From positions 1,567,902-1,631,901 of the forward strand of contig NZ_LN913001.1 in the NCBI RefSeq assembly GCF_001487105.1: a stretch of 64,000 bases of DNA, read 5' to 3'. Shown one piece after another: positions 60,145 through 64,000 of the stretch (positions within the stretch are counted from its first letter, which is position 1; each line of letters begins with the position of its first letter). The position numbers and the translations under genes are program-made. Under the pieces are notes generated by a model. That model ran no database searches, was not told where the DNA came from, and was given only the letters and a program-made list of their open reading frames with translations. The DNA comes from Mediterraneibacter massiliensis (GTDB taxonomy: Bacteria; Bacillota; Clostridia; Lachnospirales; Lachnospiraceae).

Positions 60145-61440
60145 ATGACAGATATGGAAAAAATGTACCAGGAACTTGGGATTTCAAAAAAGGTATGGGA
60201 GTTTGGAGAAAAAGTAGAAAAAAAGTTGGCAGAACGCTTTCAGGAATTTGACAGGACAGCAGAGTATAACCAGCTGAAAGTGCTGCATGCCATGCAGAAG
60301 AATAAAGTAAATGAAGCTTGCTTTAACTATGTCAGCGGCTATGGCTACAATGATATGGGAAGAGATACGTTAGAAGCAGTCTATGCAAGTGCCTTTCATA
60401 CAGAGGCTGCGCTGGTACGGCCGCAGATTACCTGCGGCACACATGCTCTTGCCCTGGCTTTATCTGCAATCTTGCGTCCAGGGGATGAACTTTTGTCTCC
60501 TGTAGGAAAACCATATGATACATTGGAAGAAGTAATCGGTATACGACAATCCAAGGGATCACTTGCGGAGTATGGGATCACTTACAAGCAGGTAGAACTT
60601 TTGGAAGACGGATATTTTGACTATCCTGCCATTGAAAGAGCACTAAATGATCGTACCAAACTGGTGACGATTCAGCGCTCTAAGGGGTACCAGACCCGTC
60701 CAAGCTATTCTGTGGAAAAGATCGGCGAACTCATTGCTTTTATCAAGGCGCGCCGCCCGGACATTATCTGCATGGTGGATAATTGCTACGGAGAATTCGT
60801 AGAGCGCATAGAGCCAAGCGATGTGGGTGCAGATATGATCGTCGGTTCCCTGATAAAAAATCCGGGCGGCGGACTTGCGCCTATCGGCGGATATATCGCA
60901 GGAAAAGAAGAGTTGATCGAATCCTGCGCATACCGCCTTACTTCACCGGGACTTGGCAGAGAAGTCGGGGCAAGTCTTGGTGTGATGACTTCTTTTTATC
61001 AGGGGTTTTTTCTGGCTCCGACGGTTACTTGCGGCGCACTCAAAGGAGCTGTATTTGCAGCCAATATTTATGAACAGCTGGGATACACAGTGGTTCCGGA
61101 CGGGAAGGAATCTCGTCATGATATCATCCAGGCTGTAAAGCTTGGCACACCAGAAGGGGTTATTGCTTTCTGTAAAGGAATCCAGGCGGCTGCACCGGTA
61201 GACAGTTACGTCAGTCCGGAACCATGGGCAATGCCGGGCTATGACAGTGATGTGATCATGGCGGCAGGCGCATTTGTACAAGGTTCCTCCATTGAATTAA
61301 GCGCGGACGGACCGATCAAACCGCCTTATGCAGTATATTTTCAGGGGGGACTGACCTGGTATCACGCAAAACTTGGAATACTAAAATCCGTGCAGGCAAT
61401 GCTGGATGCAGGGGTTTTAGAGGAGGATAGAGTAGTATGA
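60145..61440 (+). CDS. YnbB-type PLP enzyme ('aluminium resistance'/methionine gamma-lyase family)
   Basis: 431 aa fold-type I PLP protein. The N-terminus (NKVNEACFNYVSGYGYNDMGRD), TCGTHALALAL and the probable PLP lysine in GSLIKNPGGGLAPIGGYI identify the family that includes Bacillus YnbB, encoded near mutSL/miaA there too. The database labels (aluminium resistance, methionine gamma-lyase) are historic; to my knowledge the physiological reaction is not established. The ATG is 6 bp after miaA, with weak AAAG only. It overlaps the following flavoprotein gene by 4 bp. Confidence 0.88.
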   Translation: MTDMEKMYQELGISKKVWEFGEKVEKKLAERFQEFDRTAEYNQLKVLHAMQKNKVNEACFNYVSGYGYNDMGRDTLEAVYASAFHTEAALVRPQITCGTHALALALSAILRPGDELLSPVGKPYDTLEEVIGIRQSKGSLAEYGITYKQVELLEDGYFDYPAIERALNDRTKLVTIQRSKGYQTRPSYSVEKIGELIAFIKARRPDIICMVDNCYGEFVERIEPSDVGADMIVGSLIKNPGGGLAPIGGYIAGKEELIESCAYRLTSPGLGREVGASLGVMTSFYQGFFLAPTVTCGALKGAVFAANIYEQLGYTVVPDGKESRHDIIQAVKLGTPEGVIAFCKGIQAAAPVDSYVSPEPWAMPGYDSDVIMAAGAFVQGSSIELSADGPIKPPYAVYFQGGLTWYHAKLGILKSVQAMLDAGVLEEDRVV

Positions 61441-62657
61441 AGATCGCTGTGATCGGAGGCGGCGCATCCGGAATGATGGCGGCAGTCGCCGCAGCCTCAG
61501 AAGGGGCAGATGTTTTTATTGTTGAACAAAAGGAGCGGATCGGCAAAAAACTTTTATCTACAGGAAACGGCAGATGTAATTTTACAAATCTGCGCCAGGA
61601 GCCTGTGTTTTACCATTCGGAAAACACACAGTTCCCATGGCATATCATAGAAAAATTCCATGCACAGGATGCAATCTCCTTTTTCCTGCAGCTCGGAGTT
61701 TACTCCAGAAACAAAGACGGATATTTATATCCACATTCTAATCAGGCGAGCGCTGTGCTGGATGCTTTCCGCATGGAATTAGAACGGCTACATGTAGAGA
61801 TTAAGACACAGACGAAATGTCTGGAGATTCTGCCGTCCAAGAAAAATTTCTGCATACGGACAGATAAAGGAAATCTCTACGCCGATAGGGTCATTTTAGC
61901 GGCGGGATCGAAAGCAGCGCCTTTTACCGGTTCTGACGGTTCTGGTTATACTCTGGCAAAACAGCTGGGACACCGGATTGTTCCGGTACTGCCTGCGCTG
62001 GTTCAGCTGCATTGCAAGGAAACGTTTTTTAAGAGTCTCGCAGGTATTCGTGCAGAGGGAAAAGTATCTCTCTATGTGAAAGATGTGTGTATTGCGCAAG
62101 AAACTGGGGAGATCCAGCTGACAAATTACGGCATATCCGGTATTCCGGTATTTCAGGTCAGCCGCTATGCATCGAACGCGCTTTATCATGGACAGGAAGT
62201 AAAAGCTGTCTTAAACTTTATGCCTGCTTTTTCAGAGGATACGTTTACTGCTTTTCTGACTGCCCGTATCCAGGCGCGCCCTGAAAAGACGACGGAAGAA
62301 TTCTTTATCGGGCTTTTTCATAAAAATCTGGCGCAGCTTTGGGTAAAATTAAGCGGCGTACCACGTACGAAAAAGGTAAAAGACTGGACAAAAAGAGAAC
62401 TTGCCGTCTTTGTCCGTTTGATTTTGCATTTCACAGTGACCGTCACAAAGACAAATGGTTTTGAGCATGCACAGGTTTGCGCGGGCGGCGTAGATACACG
62501 GGAGATCGATGCAGATACGCTGGAGTCTCTGTATGTTCCAGGACTTTATTTTACCGGAGAACTTCTCGATGTAGATGGCGCAACAGGCGGTTATAACCTG
62601 CAGTTTTGTTGGGCGTGCGGACAAATTGCAGGAAAGGAGGCTGCTAAGAGTGCTTAG
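61437..62657 (+). CDS. HI0933/BaiN-like NAD(P)/FAD-dependent oxidoreductase
   Basis: 406 aa flavoprotein. The FAD motif is IGGGASGMMAAVAAASEGAD. LLSTGNGRCNFTN and the C-terminal GELLDVDGATGGYNLQ are family marks. Members are FAD-dependent reductases of unknown natural substrate; BaiN was named for bile acid 7-dehydroxylation, but most homologues are not bile enzymes and the context here is housekeeping. The ATG overlaps the YnbB-type stop; GAGGATAG is the nearest ribosome site. Confidence 0.88.
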   Translation: MKIAVIGGGASGMMAAVAAASEGADVFIVEQKERIGKKLLSTGNGRCNFTNLRQEPVFYHSENTQFPWHIIEKFHAQDAISFFLQLGVYSRNKDGYLYPHSNQASAVLDAFRMELERLHVEIKTQTKCLEILPSKKNFCIRTDKGNLYADRVILAAGSKAAPFTGSDGSGYTLAKQLGHRIVPVLPALVQLHCKETFFKSLAGIRAEGKVSLYVKDVCIAQETGEIQLTNYGISGIPVFQVSRYASNALYHGQEVKAVLNFMPAFSEDTFTAFLTARIQARPEKTTEEFFIGLFHKNLAQLWVKLSGVPRTKKVKDWTKRELAVFVRLILHFTVTVTKTNGFEHAQVCAGGVDTREIDADTLESLYVPGLYFTGELLDVDGATGGYNLQFCWACGQIAGKEAAKSA

Positions 62658-64000
62658 GATACATCAATTGAAAATGAAAGAAGTCCATACGCCGGATGAC
62701 ATACGGCAAAGATTGCTGAAAATACTTTCTGTCAGTTCTTCTGAATTGCTACATTATGAAATTCGAAAGAAATCACTGGACGCACGCAGAAAACCAGAAT
62801 TGTTTTTTGTATATACGATCGACTTTTCTGTCAAACAGGAGGAAAAACTGCTGAAAAGAATGAAAGGAAAAGTCAGCAGAGTAACAGATGTTGTCTATCC
62901 AATCGTAAAGAAAGCAGATAGACAGCTTGACTTTCGTCCGGTTGTGACGGGGAGTGGACCTGCAGGATTATTCTGTGCATATCTGTTGGCGCAGGCCGGT
63001 TTATGCCCCATTATACTGGAGAGAGGCGGCTGCGTAGAAGAACGAAAAAAGGCAGTAGAACGATTCTGGCAAACCGGGGTTTTGGATCCGCAGTCGAATG
63101 TCCAGTTCGGAGAAGGCGGCGCCGGAACTTTTTCTGACGGAAAGCTGAATACACTTGTAAAAGATACCTTTGGGAGAAATCGTTATGTATTGGAAACCTT
63201 TGTAAAATTTGGAGCACCTGAAGATATCCTCTATGAACAAAAACCGCATATTGGTACGGACATACTGATACAAGTCATAAAAAATATGAGAAATGCCATC
63301 ACTGAATTGGGTGGGGAAATCCGTTTCCACCATACGCTGACAGGAATTGATCCAAAACAGAAACAGATCCAGATCAATGGAGAAAAATGGATGGATGCCA
63401 AGATACTGGTTCTGGCTCTTGGACACAGCGCAAGAGATACATTTGAAATGTTATATGAGCAAAAGTTATCTATGGAAGCAAAATCTTTTGCAGTAGGCGT
63501 GCGTATCGAGCATCCTCAAAAATGGATCGATACATGGCAGTATGGAAGAGAAGACAGAAGAGAGCTCTCAGCAGCTTCCTATAAACTGGCGGAAAAGCTT
63601 CAAAACGGCAGGGGAGTGTATTCTTTTTGTATGTGCCCGGGCGGTTATGTAGTCAATGCTTCTTCTGAAGAAGGATATCTGGCAGTTAACGGGATGAGCT
63701 ATCATGGACGTGCTGGAGACAATGCCAACAGTGCCATTGTCGTTACGGTATCACCTGAAGATTTCGGGAATTCTCATCCATTGGCAGGCATGCATTTTCA
63801 AAGAATGTTGGAGAAAAATGCATGGCAGGTCGGAGGAGGGAAAATACCCGTACAGCGTTTGGAAGATTTCTGTGGAAATAAAGCCGGCACAGCCTTCCAT
63901 GCTGTGCATCCAAATATGAAGGGCGCATACTCTTTGGCAAATGTCCGGCAGATCTTTCCTTGTGAACTTGCTCGGTCTATCGAACAGGGGATACAGATGA
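62650..64000 (+). CDS. FAD-dependent dehydrogenase, 5' part
   Basis: The gene is cut by the right edge of the window; 450 codons are visible and the frame stays open. The GTG at 62650 has AAAGGAGG 9 nt upstream and overlaps the previous gene by 8 bp. The first 95 residues form a ferredoxin-like extension (RIHQLKMKEVHTPDDIRQ). The FAD motif VVTGSGPAGLFCAYLLAQ follows at about 97-114. GEGGAGTFSDGKLNT and CMCPGGYVVNASSEEG are typical of the uncharacterised FAD-dependent dehydrogenase family of Firmicutes. Substrate unknown. It is the second flavoprotein in tandem. Confidence 0.85.
   Translation, partial: MLRIHQLKMKEVHTPDDIRQRLLKILSVSSSELLHYEIRKKSLDARRKPELFFVYTIDFSVKQEEKLLKRMKGKVSRVTDVVYPIVKKADRQLDFRPVVTGSGPAGLFCAYLLAQAGLCPIILERGGCVEERKKAVERFWQTGVLDPQSNVQFGEGGAGTFSDGKLNTLVKDTFGRNRYVLETFVKFGAPEDILYEQKPHIGTDILIQVIKNMRNAITELGGEIRFHHTLTGIDPKQKQIQINGEKWMDAKILVLALGHSARDTFEMLYEQKLSMEAKSFAVGVRIEHPQKWIDTWQYGREDRRELSAASYKLAEKLQNGRGVYSFCMCPGGYVVNASSEEGYLAVNGMSYHGRAGDNANSAIVVTVSPEDFGNSHPLAGMHFQRMLEKNAWQVGGGKIPVQRLEDFCGNKAGTAFHAVHPNMKGAYSLANVRQIFPCELARSIEQGIQM

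Noticed and set aside
1..64000. Mobile elements, prophage, CRISPR, restriction-modification or other defence systems
   Set aside because: No transposase, integrase, Cas, methylase or long direct repeats were found; the only toxin-like gene is mazF after alr, a housekeeping position in Firmicutes.

Overview
The window looks like part of a chromosome from a low-GC, anaerobic, spore-forming-type Firmicute, most likely a member of the Lachnospiraceae (Clostridium cluster XIVa). This is inferred from the gene families: YqfC/YqfD, a SpoIIIE-type translocase next to a TepA-type ClpP homologue, Rex, an Fhs/FolD pair, an NfnAB-type transhydrogenase, a Re-citrate-synthase-like protein, a MetY-type sulfhydrylase, and DUF896 and DUF4250 proteins. 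Strong AGGAGG ribosome binding sites and near-consensus sigma-A promoters fit too. The genus cannot be fixed by reading alone. Almost every base is housekeeping gene or short spacer; no non-coding stretch exceeds 300 bases. I saw no transposon, prophage, CRISPR array, rRNA or tRNA.

Layout. 1-4418 (+): the 3' end of a peptide/nickel-type ABC importer (binding protein cut by the window edge, two permeases, two ATPases) and a small cupin. 4595-9467 (-): chorismate synthase followed by a polyamine importer, potA-potB-potCD, in which permease and binding protein are fused. 9738-12926 (+): L,D-transpeptidase, tgt, yajC. 13190-19972 (+): a five-gene amino acid operon leuB-ilvD-ilvB-serC-serA ending in a very strong hairpin. 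20185-23463 (+): Re-citrate-synthase-like enzyme, GntR/FCD regulator and NADP-isocitrate dehydrogenase, behind a promoter that carries a perfect 22-bp palindrome. 23641-25575 (-): ABC-F ATPase. 25738-26388 (+): rex. 26550-29644 (+): nnr-alr-mazF. 29790-32588 (+): yebC, a protein with a CFI-box-like motif, metY. 32727-40006 (+): tepA, spoIIIE/ftsK, fhs, folD and a zinc-ribbon/TPR/chitobiase-fold membrane protein. 40120-43724 (+): iron alcohol dehydrogenase, then nfnA-nfnB. 43841-50959 (+): PPOX-fold protein, rlmH, DnaQ-like exonuclease, NuoE-like ferredoxin, yqfC-yqfD-phoH-ybeY, and a SpoVB-type flippase. 51008-54332 (+): BofC-C-like protein, DUF896, 5-formyl-THF cyclo-ligase, DUF4250, miaB, CmpB-like membrane protein. 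54481-64000 (+): mutS-mutL-miaA, a YnbB-type PLP enzyme, and two flavoproteins, the last cut by the window edge.

How the parts work together. Redox and carbon flow are the main theme. Rex (NADH sensor) is encoded here, and candidate Rex operators lie on its own promoter and on the alcohol dehydrogenase promoter. NfnAB would balance NADH, ferredoxin and NADPH. The citrate synthase/IDH pair would make 2-oxoglutarate for glutamate while yielding NADPH. Fhs, FolD and 5-FCL supply one-carbon folates. LeuB/IlvD/IlvB and SerC/SerA supply branched-chain amino acids and serine.

I found no clear-cut undescribed system. The best leads are the self-contained GntR circuit, the Rex-adh circuit, hairpins that enclose the translation starts of small genes, a possible three-way-junction leader before yebC, an orphan NuoE-like ferredoxin, and the zinc-ribbon/chitobiase-fold protein.
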